DNA from: Novosphingobium lentum NBRC 107847
GTDB taxonomy: Bacteria > Pseudomonadota > Alphaproteobacteria > Sphingomonadales > Sphingomonadaceae
NCBI RefSeq assembly: GCF_001590965.1
Contig: NZ_BCTW01000025.1
Span: 1-55,588, forward strand
Direction of reading: 5' to 3'
DNA: 55,588 bases
This document shows, piece by piece, positions 1 to 8,707 of the stretch; position 1 is the stretch's first letter; every line of letters starts with the position of its first letter. The notes under the pieces are model-generated. The model was given only the letters and a program-made list of their open reading frames with translations. It had not been told where the DNA came from and searched no databases. The translations under genes and the position numbers were made by a program.

Positions 1-85
1 TCGCTGACGAAGTCAGTGGCCGGTCAACGCATTCTCACTCCCCATTCCCCTCGACAAGCCCGCCTGTCGGGCTAGAGGAGCGGGC

Positions 86-2623
86 ATGACCGCAGACCGT
101 TTCGATCCCGCCTCGGCCGACCCGCGCTGGCAGCGCGTATGGGACGAGCACCAGAGCTTTCGCGCCGACGATTCGAGCACGAAGCCGCGCAGCTATGTGC
201 TGGAGATGTTTCCGTACCCATCGGGGCGCATCCATATCGGCCACGTGCGCAACTACACGATGGGCGACGTGCTCGCGCGCTACAAGCGGATGCGCGGGTT
301 CGAAGTGCTGCACCCGATGGGCTGGGACGCGTTCGGCATGCCGGCCGAGAACGCCGCGATGGAAAAGGGCGTCCACCCCGGCGGCTGGACGCGCGACAAC
401 ATCGCCAACATGAAGGCGCAGCTGAAACGGCTGGGCTTCGCGCTCGACTGGAGCCGCGAACTTTCCACGTGCGAGCCGGAGTATTACGGCCACGAACAGG
501 CACTGTTCGTCGACCTGTACGAAGCCGGCCTGGTCTATCGCAAGGAATCGGCGGTCAACTGGGACCCGGTCGACCAGACCGTGCTGGCCAATGAACAGGT
601 GATCGATGGTCGCGGCTGGCGATCGGGCGCGCTGGTCGAAAAGCGCAAGCTGAGCCAGTGGTTCCTCAAGATCACCGACTTTGCCGACGAACTGCTTGAC
701 GGGCTGGGCACGCTGGATGGCTGGCCCGAAAAGGTCCGGCTGATGCAGGAAAACTGGATCGGCAAAAGCCAGGGCGCGCAGCTGCGGTTCGCGCCAGTCG
801 CGCCGTTTGCCGAGTCGATCGAGGTCTATTCGACCCGGCCAGACACGATCTTCGGCGCCAGCTTCATCGCCATCGCCGCCGACCATCCGATCGCGCAGGA
901 TCTGGCGCGCACATCGCCGCAAGCCGCCGCGTTCATCGAGCTGTGCAAGCAGGGCGGCACCACGGCGGCGGAAATGGAAACCGCCGAGAAGCTGGGCTTC
1001 GACACCGGCTATGCGATGGCGCATCCGCTCGATGCCGCGCGGTCGCTGCCGGTCTACATCGCCAATTTCGTGCTGATGGAATACGGCACCGGCGCGGTGA
1101 TGGGCGTGCCCGCGCACGACCAGCGCGATTTCGAATTCGCGACCAAGTACGGCCTGCCGATCGTGCGGGTCGTCGCGGCTTCGCTCGACGATGCCGCCAC
1201 ACCGATGGGCAGCGAGGCCGAGGCGGGCGACGGCGTGCTCGTCAATTCGGGCGCGTTCGACGGGATGCGCGTGGCCGACGCCAAGGCCGCGATCATCGCG
1301 CGGGCCGAGGCCGAAGGCTGGGGCCAGGGCAAGACGGTGTGGCGCCTGCGCGACTGGGGCGTGTCGCGCCAGCGTTACTGGGGCACGCCGATCCCGTTCA
1401 TCCACTGCGAGACGTGCGGCGTAGTGCCGGTGCCCAAAAGCCAGCTGCCCGTGGTGCTGCCCGAGGATGTCGATTTCCAGACGCCGGGCAACCCGCTGGT
1501 GCGCCACCCGACGTGGAAGCATGTGCCCTGCCCGCAGTGCCACGAACCCGCGCTGCGCGAGACCGACACGCTCGACACCTTCGTCAACAGTTCGTGGTAC
1601 TTCCTGCGCTTTGCCAGCCAGCCCGCCGACAAGCCGTTCGACCGCGACGAGGTGGCGCGGTGGATGCCGGTGGAACAGTATATCGGCGGGATCGAGCATG
1701 CGATCCTGCACTTGCTCTACGCCCGGTTCTGGACGCGCGCGCTGGCGCGGATCGGCATGATCGACGTCAGCGAACCGTTCGCCAGCCTGTTCACGCAGGG
1801 GATGGTGACGCACGAGACGTATTCGCGCCTCGACCCCGCGAATGGCCAGCCGCTGTATTACAGCCCCGACGAGATCGACCGTGCTGCCGACACGGCCACG
1901 CTCAAGGCGGATGGTGCCCCAATCGAAATCGGCCGCGTGATCAAGATGTCCAAGTCCAAGAAGAACGTGGTCGATCCCGATGCGATCGTCGCGTTCCACG
2001 GGGCGGACGCGATCCGCTGGTTCATGCTGTCGGACAGCCCGCCCGAGCGCGACCTGCCGTGGTCGATCGCCGGGATCGAGGGCTGCTCGCGCTTCGTCCA
2101 GCGGCTGTGGCGGCTGTTCGCGCAGTTCGATCCCGCCGCGACGGGCGAGGACAAGCCGCTCGACCGCAAGCGCGACCAGACCGTGCATGCCATCGCCGGC
2201 GACATCGAGGCGCTGGGCTTCAACAAGGCGGTCGCGCGCATCTATGAACTGACCTCGGCCACCGAAAAGGCCGCGCCGTCTGCCAGCCGCAGCGCCGCGA
2301 TCCGCGTCGTGCTGCTGCTGGTCGCGCCGATGATGCCGCACCTGGCGGAAGAAGCCTGGGCGACGATCGGCGCGCGGGACGGCCTGATCGCCGACGCCGC
2401 ATGGCCGCCGGTCGATCCCGCGCTGCTGGTCGAGGACGAGGTGACCGTGGCGGTGCAGGTCAAGGGCAAGCTGCGCGATACGCTGATTGTGGCCAAGGGC
2501 ACTGCGCGCGAGGAATTGGAACGCCTTGCCCTGGCCAGCGACAAAGTGCAGCGTGCGCTCGACGGGGCAGAAGTGAGGAAGGTGATCGTGGTGCCCGACC
2601 GGCTGGTGAACCTTGTTGCGTGA
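86..2623 (+). CDS. leuS: Leucyl-tRNA synthetase
   Basis: Charges tRNA-Leu with leucine in the cytoplasm. The 845-residue length is normal for bacterial LeuRS. The class I signature HIGH lies at residues 50-53 and KMSKS at 620-624, with a CP1-type editing insertion between them. The ATG is preceded by GAGGAG at good spacing. The 85 bases upstream hold only a short hairpin (AGCCCG 57-62 / CGGGCT 68-73) and this ribosome binding site. The stop overlaps the lptE start by 11 bases, and leuS-lptE-holA is a familiar alphaproteobacterial order, so the three are probably cotranscribed. Confidence 0.98.
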   Translation: MTADRFDPASADPRWQRVWDEHQSFRADDSSTKPRSYVLEMFPYPSGRIHIGHVRNYTMGDVLARYKRMRGFEVLHPMGWDAFGMPAENAAMEKGVHPGGWTRDNIANMKAQLKRLGFALDWSRELSTCEPEYYGHEQALFVDLYEAGLVYRKESAVNWDPVDQTVLANEQVIDGRGWRSGALVEKRKLSQWFLKITDFADELLDGLGTLDGWPEKVRLMQENWIGKSQGAQLRFAPVAPFAESIEVYSTRPDTIFGASFIAIAADHPIAQDLARTSPQAAAFIELCKQGGTTAAEMETAEKLGFDTGYAMAHPLDAARSLPVYIANFVLMEYGTGAVMGVPAHDQRDFEFATKYGLPIVRVVAASLDDAATPMGSEAEAGDGVLVNSGAFDGMRVADAKAAIIARAEAEGWGQGKTVWRLRDWGVSRQRYWGTPIPFIHCETCGVVPVPKSQLPVVLPEDVDFQTPGNPLVRHPTWKHVPCPQCHEPALRETDTLDTFVNSSWYFLRFASQPADKPFDRDEVARWMPVEQYIGGIEHAILHLLYARFWTRALARIGMIDVSEPFASLFTQGMVTHETYSRLDPANGQPLYYSPDEIDRAADTATLKADGAPIEIGRVIKMSKSKKNVVDPDAIVAFHGADAIRWFMLSDSPPERDLPWSIAGIEGCSRFVQRLWRLFAQFDPAATGEDKPLDRKRDQTVHAIAGDIEALGFNKAVARIYELTSATEKAAPSASRSAAIRVVLLLVAPMMPHLAEEAWATIGARDGLIADAAWPPVDPALLVEDEVTVAVQVKGKLRDTLIVAKGTAREELERLALASDKVQRALDGAEVRKVIVVPDRLVNLVA

Positions 2624-3134
2624 CCTGACCCGCCTGCTCGCCCCGCTCGCGCTGGCTGCCCCGCTTGCTCTGGCTGTGGCGCTGTCCGCCTGCGGGCTGC
2701 AGCCAATGTATGCCGGGGGCGGCAGCGGCGTGGTGGCGCAGGGGCTGGCTGCGGTCGATGTTCCGGCGATCGAGGGGCAATCGGGCTGGCTGGTGCGCAA
2801 CGCGCTGGTCGATCGGCTGGGCGCGGGCGGCAAGGCCGCGGCGCGCTACCGGCTCGACGTGCGGCTGAACGACAAGCTCGAAGGGCTGGGCCTGCTGTCC
2901 AACGACACGATCACGCGCGAGCGCCGGTCGCTGCGCGCGCGGTATCAGCTGGTCGACCTGTCCACCGGCAAGATCATGCTCGACGCGACCGCCGGGTCCG
3001 ATGCCGGCATCGACGTGGTGTCGAGCGAATATGCGGTGATCGCGGCGGAGCAGACCGCGCTGGAGAACCTGTCGCACGAAGTCGCCGACCAGATCGTGAC
3101 CAGCGTGGCGGTGAAGCTGCGCGCCGCGAAGTGA
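2613..3134 (+). CDS. lptE: LPS-assembly lipoprotein LptE
   Basis: Outer-membrane lipoprotein that, by family knowledge, plugs the LptD barrel and helps place LPS in the outer leaflet. It is 173 residues long, with a hydrophobic N-terminal signal ending in a lipobox (L-S-A-C, followed by GLQPMYAGG, a typical LptE mature start). The start is one of two consecutive TTG codons at 2613 and 2616 inside the leuS 3' end, so translation is probably coupled to leuS. The TTG choice is uncertain, but the signal peptide needs a start about here. Identification rests on the lipobox motif, the length and the position between leuS and holA. Confidence 0.88.
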   Translation: MLRDLTRLLAPLALAAPLALAVALSACGLQPMYAGGGSGVVAQGLAAVDVPAIEGQSGWLVRNALVDRLGAGGKAAARYRLDVRLNDKLEGLGLLSNDTITRERRSLRARYQLVDLSTGKIMLDATAGSDAGIDVVSSEYAVIAAEQTALENLSHEVADQIVTSVAVKLRAAK

Positions 3135-3159
3135 TACGGCACGCGATGGTGCCCACCCG

Positions 3160-4170
3160 GTGAAGGCGACCCAGAAAAACTTCGCGTCGATGGCGCAGCG
3201 CGCGGTGCGCGAATGCCGCACGTTCTACTTCTGCGGCCCCGACGAAGCCGGCGCCAGCGACGCCGCGGCCAGGATCGCCGAACTGCTCGGCGATGCCGAA
3301 CGGATCGAGTTCTCGGGCGCCGAACTCAAGCGCGACCCGGTACGGTTGGCCGACGAGGCGCGCTCGGTCTCGTTGTTCGGTGACCAGCGACAGATTCATG
3401 TGCGCTGCAACGGTGACGAGGCCTACGACGCGATCGAGGCGCTGCTCGCCAGCCCGGTGGAAGGCTGGCCGGTGTTGATCGTGGCCACCGGCGCCAGCGA
3501 CAAGTCACGGCTGGCCAAGCTGCTGGGCGATCGCGGCGATGCCATGGTCACGATGTTCCACCCGCCGGACCTGAAGTCCGTCGCCCATGCCGTGCGCGAC
3601 ATGGCCGACGCCGCCGGGGTCAAGATCAACGGCGACCTGGCCGATCGCATCGCGCGCGCCGCCGCGCTCGACACCCGCATGGCGCGCAGCGAGATCGAGA
3701 AACTCGCGCTCTACCTCGACGCCAGCCCGCAGGCGCCGCGCAGCGCCGATGCGCACGCGTTCGACGCGATCGGCGCGACCAACGAGGACGACAGCTTCAT
3801 GCCGCTGGTCAACGTCGTGCTGGGCGGGGAAGTGGGCCGGCTGTCGGGCGAACTGGCGCGGATGCGCGAGACCGCGATCAACCCCGTCGGGCTGTTGCTC
3901 GCGTTCGAACGCCGCACCGCCCAGTTGGCGCAACTTGCGGGGCGGATGGGGCGGCGCAGCGACATCGGCGCGTTCCTGGACCAGGAGCGCGTGTTCTTCC
4001 GCGACAAGGCGGACATCGCCAACCAGCTGCGGCGCTGGCGCGGTGCGCGGCTGGCGCGGCTGGTGGACCGGCTGGTCATGCTGCACCGCAACCTGCTGGC
4101 CGACAGCCGCAACGGCGAATTGCTGCTGGCGCAGGGACTGGCCGAAATCACCCGCGCTGCCGCGCGTTAA
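3160..4170 (+). CDS. holA: DNA polymerase III subunit delta
   Basis: Clamp-loader delta subunit, which opens the beta sliding clamp during replication. It has 336 residues, the usual length, and the whole sequence reads as a HolA protein: an N-terminal AAA-like domain (residues about 20-140, without functional Walker motifs) and helical C-terminal domains with the usual R-R-W-R-ARL run near the end. The start is GTG. It follows lptE by 25 bases and is probably in the leuS operon. After its stop comes a 226-base, visibly less GC-rich gap containing several GTTAAC-like words, presumably the regulatory region of the following polysaccharide locus. Confidence 0.93.
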   Translation: MKATQKNFASMAQRAVRECRTFYFCGPDEAGASDAAARIAELLGDAERIEFSGAELKRDPVRLADEARSVSLFGDQRQIHVRCNGDEAYDAIEALLASPVEGWPVLIVATGASDKSRLAKLLGDRGDAMVTMFHPPDLKSVAHAVRDMADAAGVKINGDLADRIARAAALDTRMARSEIEKLALYLDASPQAPRSADAHAFDAIGATNEDDSFMPLVNVVLGGEVGRLSGELARMRETAINPVGLLLAFERRTAQLAQLAGRMGRRSDIGAFLDQERVFFRDKADIANQLRRWRGARLARLVDRLVMLHRNLLADSRNGELLLAQGLAEITRAAAR

Positions 4171-4396
4171 GGTTAACCGCCAAGGCGTCCGGGCACCGAT
4201 CTGTTGCCGGATACAGTTAACGTTCCGACTTTAGTATTCGGTAACCATGATGTTGCGACAACGTGCTTGCCATTGTCTTGCGCCGCGATAGGGAGTGCAG
4301 CGCAACATACCTCCAAAATGAATTTAGTGGTTCGGGAACGCGCACGCGACATCGCGACAGGACCCGACGCCAAGGCAATGTCCCGGGGATCCGACG

Positions 4397-5803
4397 GTGG
4401 AGCACGCAGAGTCGACCATCGAACAGGCTGCAAAGGGCGCCGTCCCGCGCCGGGTGACGCTGCCGCTCGCGCCTTCGCTGGAGCGGCGCCGTCTGCAAAG
4501 CTACCTGCTGCTGCTGCTGGCCGACGGGGCGGCGATCGTCCTGGCCTTCGGCATCGTGGGATACCTCTATTTCGGAGAATGGTCCGGGGGCCGCAACATG
4601 TTGCAGGCGCAGATCCTGCTGCCGCTGTACTGGACCGCCGCGCTGGTGCTCAACGTGTACTCGCTGCCATCGCTGATCAACCTGGGGTATGGCAAGCGCC
4701 GGGCGATGCTGGCGATTTTCGCCGCGTTGACGATCACCGCGTTCGTTGCGTTCTTCGCCAAGGCGAGCGCGCAGTTTTCCCGATTTACCACCACTGCGGG
4801 CCTTTTGTTCGCGGTTGCAATGTTGCTTTACCTGCGGTCGATGCTGCAGCCGGTGATCGTGCGGCGCTGCGGCCCGACCGCGCAGAACGTGCTGTTGCTC
4901 GACGACGGCGGCGTGCCGGTGAGGATACCGCACGCCTACCATATCGATACGCGCGAACATCATCTGGTGCCCGATCTCGACAATCCCGGCATGCTCGACC
5001 GAATTGCGATGTACCTGACGAACATGGACCGGGTGATCGTTTCGTGCCCGCAGGATCGCCGGGGTGATTGGGCGTATGTGTTCAAGGGCGCCAACGTCCA
5101 GGGCGAGATCATCGACCGCGAAGTGCTGTCCCTGGGCGTGCTGGGGGCACGGCGCGGGCGCGGCTTCGGCTCTCTGGTGGTCTCTGGCGGGCCGCTGGGG
5201 TTGCGCAGCCGGGTGGCCAAACGCGGGCTCGATCTGGCCATGGCCGGTTCCGCAATGATCGTCCTGCTGCCGCTGTTCCTGGTGGTGGCGCTGGCGATCA
5301 AGCTGGAGGACGGTGGGCCGGTATTTTTCGTTCAGCAGCGCACAGGTCGCGGTAACCGGTTCTTTTCGATATATAAATTTCGCTCGATGCGCGTCGAGCG
5401 ACACGATGCGAGCGGACATGTTTCGGCCAGTCGCGACGACGATCGCATCACGCGGATCGGGCGTTTGATCCGGCGCACCAGCATCGATGAACTGCCGCAG
5501 CTGCTGAACGTGATTCGCGGCGAAATGAGTCTCGTCGGCCCACGGCCCCATGCGCTGGGCTCGCTGGCGGGCGACAAGAAGTTCTGGGAAGTCGATCGCC
5601 GCTACTGGCTGCGCCATTCGCTGAAGCCGGGACTGACCGGGCTGGCGCAAGTGCGCGGACTGCGCGGCGCGACCGATTCCGAATCCGACCTGACCGATCG
5701 CCTGCAGGCGGATCTGGAATATCTCGATGGCTGGACCGTGATGCGCGACTTGCGAATCATCGCATCCACGGTGCGGGTCATCGTTCATGACCGCGCGTTC
5801 TGA
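4397..5803 (+). CDS. Exopolysaccharide priming sugar-phosphate transferase (WcaJ/GelB type)
   Basis: Transfers the first sugar-1-phosphate from a nucleotide sugar to undecaprenyl phosphate at the inner membrane, starting repeat-unit assembly. The 468 residues show four or five N-terminal membrane segments (about 35-150), a soluble middle domain (about 160-265) and the bacterial sugar-transferase domain (about 274-468) with KRGLDL (275-280), KFRSM (327-331), DELPQL (364-369) and LVGPRP (379-384). The length and layout match polyprenyl glycosylphosphotransferases such as sphingan GelB/SpsB; the actual sugar cannot be read from sequence. The start is GTG; no in-frame ATG lies close by. It is the first gene of the polysaccharide locus. 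Confidence 0.9.
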   Translation: MEHAESTIEQAAKGAVPRRVTLPLAPSLERRRLQSYLLLLLADGAAIVLAFGIVGYLYFGEWSGGRNMLQAQILLPLYWTAALVLNVYSLPSLINLGYGKRRAMLAIFAALTITAFVAFFAKASAQFSRFTTTAGLLFAVAMLLYLRSMLQPVIVRRCGPTAQNVLLLDDGGVPVRIPHAYHIDTREHHLVPDLDNPGMLDRIAMYLTNMDRVIVSCPQDRRGDWAYVFKGANVQGEIIDREVLSLGVLGARRGRGFGSLVVSGGPLGLRSRVAKRGLDLAMAGSAMIVLLPLFLVVALAIKLEDGGPVFFVQQRTGRGNRFFSIYKFRSMRVERHDASGHVSASRDDDRITRIGRLIRRTSIDELPQLLNVIRGEMSLVGPRPHALGSLAGDKKFWEVDRRYWLRHSLKPGLTGLAQVRGLRGATDSESDLTDRLQADLEYLDGWTVMRDLRIIASTVRVIVHDRAF

Positions 5804-5934
5804 AGCGCACCAAACACCCGATGTTGCACTCTCGTTGGGCAGGAACTCGTTTGGGTTCCGATGGTTAACGCCGGGTGAACCGGGCCATGTCATTCGCAGG
5901 CGCAAGGAAACCTTTGTCGCAGTGCAATATTTCG

Positions 5935-5963
5935 TTGAAACTGAAACGTCCTGCCATTATGGA
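5935..5963 (+). promoter_or_regulatory. Sigma-70-type promoter of the small secreted protein gene
   Basis: TTGAAA at 5935-5940, a 17-base spacer, then TATGGA at 5958-5963. A transcript starting near 5970 would have a leader of about 26 bases before the ATG at 5996. The upstream in-frame ATG at 5963 overlaps the -10 box and so would not be on this transcript. Predicted by eye only. Confidence 0.55.
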
Positions 5964-5995
5964 TGAAATCGAAGGCCGAATCTGGAGACGACGTA

Positions 5996-6262
5996 ATGAA
6001 ATTGACCAAGAGCATCTTGCTCGCCGTAACCACCTTTGGTTTAGTGAGCCCTTCGATTGCCAGCGCTGCTGATACGCGTTCTGCATCGTCGCTTCCCCAA
6101 TCTCCGTCCTATGCTGCTGCCCCGCAGCTGTCGCGCACGTCGGCGCCGGCCCAGCAGGCCAGCGAATTCGCGCCGATCTTCTTCTTCCTGTTCTTCCTGG
6201 CCGCCGCAGCCGGTGCCTATGGCATCTACAAGGCCGTCAAGCACGACAGCCCTTCGGGCTAA
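5996..6262 (+). CDS. Small secreted, C-terminally membrane-anchored protein of unknown function
   Basis: An 88-residue protein that I do not recognise. It has a clear Sec signal peptide (residues 1-25, ending in A-S-A before A-D-T), a Ser/Ala/Pro/Gln-rich linker (about 27-60), a strongly hydrophobic segment (about 61-80, rich in Phe and Ala) and a short charged tail. This predicts a periplasmic linker tethered to the inner membrane. The start at 5996 is supported by GGAG eight bases upstream; an in-frame ATG at 5963 is inside the -10 box. A promoter precedes it and a strong terminator follows, so it is a separate transcript inside the polysaccharide locus. Confidence 0.8.
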   Translation: MKLTKSILLAVTTFGLVSPSIASAADTRSASSLPQSPSYAAAPQLSRTSAPAQQASEFAPIFFFLFFLAAAAGAYGIYKAVKHDSPSG

Positions 6263-6295
6263 TCGGTTCGAACGACCATTGTTGATACGATCCTG

Positions 6296-6326
6296 AAAAC
6301 CCGCGGCACGATGTCGCGGGTTTTTT
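6296..6326 (+). terminator. Rho-independent terminator after the small secreted protein gene
   Basis: CCCGCGGCA (6300-6308) pairs with TGTCGCGGG (6312-6320; one G-U pair) around a three-base loop. It is followed by six T (6321-6326) and preceded by four A that can extend the stem. It begins 33 bases after the stop at 6262. Confidence 0.88.
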
Positions 6327-6406
6327 GTTGATCCGCGACTGCCGCCGGGATTCCCCTGCTGCAGATAGGACGCAAGATTGTTGCGCGGACGGGTGCAGGC
6401 ACATTT

Positions 6407-7816
6407 TTGCGCCGGAGAGTGGAGTTAGGCGCTATCAATTCCCCGATCAGATCAAACTGGTACGGTGTCGAGGCGGCGATCGCGGTGGCACTGGCAATGG
6501 TTCTGGGCGGGGGCGGTTCGTCCAACCCCCTGACCGAAATACTGCTCGAATCACTGCTGGCGCTGCTGCTGCTGGTCGAAGCCGGCCGGAGGTTGACGAC
6601 CGGTCACGGCGCTCCGCGAATTCCCGGCGCGGCGTGGACTTTGGCGTTGCTGGCCATCGTGGTGCCGGTGATCCAGCTGGTCCCGCTGCCCACCGGCCTG
6701 TGGCATGCACTGCCTGGCCGGCAAGTCGAAATCGCCGCACTGCGTCTGGTGGGCGCCAGCGATCGATGGATGCCGCTGACGCTGGTGCCGTCGCGGACGT
6801 TTACCGCATTGCTGGCCATGGTCAGCTGCGTCGTCGTCCTGCTGCTGGCGGCCAGGCTGGCGCCCGATCACCGGCGCTGGCTGCTGGCGACGATCACGGC
6901 GGTCAGTTTCGTTTCGGTGTTGCTGGGCACGTTGCAGCTGGCATCGGGCAGCGGCGGAGGGTGGTCGATCTACTCGGAACACCACACCGGCTACCTCATC
7001 GGCTTCCAGGGCAACCGGAATGCCGAAGTCGATGTGCTCCAGATCGGCATGCTGGCGCTGGTCTCGTTTGCCGTCAGCGCCGGCGGCGGCCAGCTCGGCC
7101 GGGACCGCGGCTTGGCCCTGATCCTTGCGCCGCTGATCGCACTGCTGTGCCTCGCCGTGGTCATGACCGGGTCGCGCGGCGGAATCCTGCTCCTGCCGGT
7201 CACGCTGATCTTCGCGCTGATCATTGCCTGGCCGCGACTGGGCGCGCTGCTGGCCGGCGCGAGCCGCCATATCATCGCGATCCTGGTCCTGGCCGGAACG
7301 ATGGCGGCAGCGATGGTCGCATTCATGGCCATGCGCGTGGGTGCGCTCGAACGCGTGGCAACGCGCTTCACCGCGGATGGCGACGGGCGCAAGGACCTGT
7401 GGATCGACACATGGTACGCGATCAAGCAGGTATGGCCCGCCGGCGGCGGCATCGGCAGTTTTCAGCCCATGCTGTTTGCCGCAGAACGGCTCGAGGTCGT
7501 CGATCCGAGCCTGCCGGTGCGTGCGCACAACGATTGGCTCGAATGGTTGCTGGAAGCGGGTGTTCCCGGGATCGTGGTGATGCTGGCGATTGCGGCCGCA
7601 TTGATCGCCGTCACACTTCGCAGCGTGGCGGCGATGCGTGGCCGACCCGACCGACCGGTACGGCGCGCGCAAGTCTGTTTCGGGCTTGGCAGCCTGCTGA
7701 TCCTGGCCTTGCACGCCTTCGTGGATTACCCGATGCGGTCGATGGCGCTGGCCAGCCTGTGCGCCGTCGCCGTAGCCATGCTGATGCCGCCTGCAACATC
7801 GGATCGCGTTCGCTAA
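6407..7816 (+). CDS. O-antigen ligase / Wzy-type polymerase family membrane protein
   Basis: A polytopic inner-membrane protein of 469 residues with about ten to twelve hydrophobic segments and a larger extracytoplasmic loop (about 310-370), the layout of the Wzy/WaaL superfamily. The central segment has the family-like stretch TGSRGG followed by a hydrophobic helix, and the loop carries R-A-H-N-D-W-L-E, a typical Wzy_C-type motif. In this context it most likely polymerises the exopolysaccharide repeat unit; a ligase role cannot be excluded. The start is uncertain: TTG at 6407 has AGG seven bases upstream, and GTG at 6419 is an alternative. Because a terminator lies just upstream, it probably has its own promoter. 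Confidence 0.82.
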   Translation: MRRRVELGAINSPIRSNWYGVEAAIAVALAMVLGGGGSSNPLTEILLESLLALLLLVEAGRRLTTGHGAPRIPGAAWTLALLAIVVPVIQLVPLPTGLWHALPGRQVEIAALRLVGASDRWMPLTLVPSRTFTALLAMVSCVVVLLLAARLAPDHRRWLLATITAVSFVSVLLGTLQLASGSGGGWSIYSEHHTGYLIGFQGNRNAEVDVLQIGMLALVSFAVSAGGGQLGRDRGLALILAPLIALLCLAVVMTGSRGGILLLPVTLIFALIIAWPRLGALLAGASRHIIAILVLAGTMAAAMVAFMAMRVGALERVATRFTADGDGRKDLWIDTWYAIKQVWPAGGGIGSFQPMLFAAERLEVVDPSLPVRAHNDWLEWLLEAGVPGIVVMLAIAAALIAVTLRSVAAMRGRPDRPVRRAQVCFGLGSLLILALHAFVDYPMRSMALASLCAVAVAMLMPPATSDRVR

Positions 7817-7963
7817 TGCAGCATTTCAGCCCTGCGCCATACCTGTTCAGGCCCGGAAACCTTGGCTTTTGGTCGCGTTCCGGACACTCGCGGTCGCGAC
7901 AAATTCCGATTGCACCATTGATAAGGCGATGCGATCCATGGCAATAGCGCTCAGGGTCGGGTC

Positions 7964-8707
7964 ATGCCCCTCAATCGCCCACTGCAAAACAAAGATATGT
8001 CACAGATGATAGCGATCAAGTTGGTCCAACGTTTCGCGCTTGGCGGTCTGGCATTGCTGGCCACCAGTGGCTGCCAATCGGCGATGCACGACAACCTCGC
8101 ACAGGGTGCGCCAGCATACGAAGCCATCGCCACCCAGGCCGGATCAGCCGAACAGCTGGACCTGATTCGTATCGGCGACAAACTGAGCATCAAGGTGTTT
8201 GGCGAGCCAGATCTGACGGCCACCGAATACGTGGTCGATGATTCCGGCGCCGTGCAGGTGCCGCTGCTCGGCCCGGTCGAGGCCAAGGGCAAGTCGCCGC
8301 TGCAGTTGCGCAACGATCTGACATCGCTGCTTGGGCAGCGCTATCTGCGCAACCCGCAAGTCGCCGTAGCCATCGTGGCGCGTACCACGGCGACTTTCGT
8401 GATCGAAGGACAGGTTACCGAACCTGGAATTTACGAGGCCGGTCGCGATCTGACCTTGATTGGCGCGGTTGCGCGCGCGCGCAGCACCACGACTGTCGCC
8501 AAACTAAACCAGGTGCTGGTGTTCCGCACCATCAACGGACAGCGTGCCGGCGGACGGTTCGATATCAATGCGATCCGCGCGGGCAAGGCTCCCGATCCGC
8601 AGATCCTGGCGGGCGATACCATCGTTGTGGGCTATTCGGCCACCAGGGGCGCTTATCGCGACTTCCTGCAGACGATCCCGCTTTTCAATCTCTTCACCAC
8701 TTTTTGA
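7964..8707 (+). CDS. Polysaccharide export lipoprotein (Wza/GelD-like)
   Basis: Outer-membrane export channel component for capsule or exopolysaccharide. It has 247 residues, with a lipoprotein signal whose lipobox Cys is at about residue 37 (L-L-A-T-S-G-C), a Poly_export domain (about 66-145, beginning I-R-I-G-D-K-L) and one SLBB-like domain (about 145-215). It is shorter than E. coli Wza, resembling the compact forms in alphaproteobacteria. The start at 7964 has AGGG upstream; later in-frame ATGs (7997, 8006) have none and are less likely. Its stop overlaps the TTG that may start the next gene, so export and co-polymerase proteins are probably translated together. Confidence 0.88.
   Translation: MPLNRPLQNKDMSQMIAIKLVQRFALGGLALLATSGCQSAMHDNLAQGAPAYEAIATQAGSAEQLDLIRIGDKLSIKVFGEPDLTATEYVVDDSGAVQVPLLGPVEAKGKSPLQLRNDLTSLLGQRYLRNPQVAVAIVARTTATFVIEGQVTEPGIYEAGRDLTLIGAVARARSTTTVAKLNQVLVFRTINGQRAGGRFDINAIRAGKAPDPQILAGDTIVVGYSATRGAYRDFLQTIPLFNLFTTF

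Noticed and set aside
35..2833. A 932-codon minus-strand frame opposite leuS
   Set aside because: Composition is a shadow of high-GC codon use in leuS; no signature, no ribosome site, no family resemblance.
5963..5995. Upstream ATG (5963) giving an 11-residue longer form of the small secreted protein
   Set aside because: It overlaps the -10 element and lacks a ribosome site, while the ATG at 5996 has a good one and directly begins the signal peptide.
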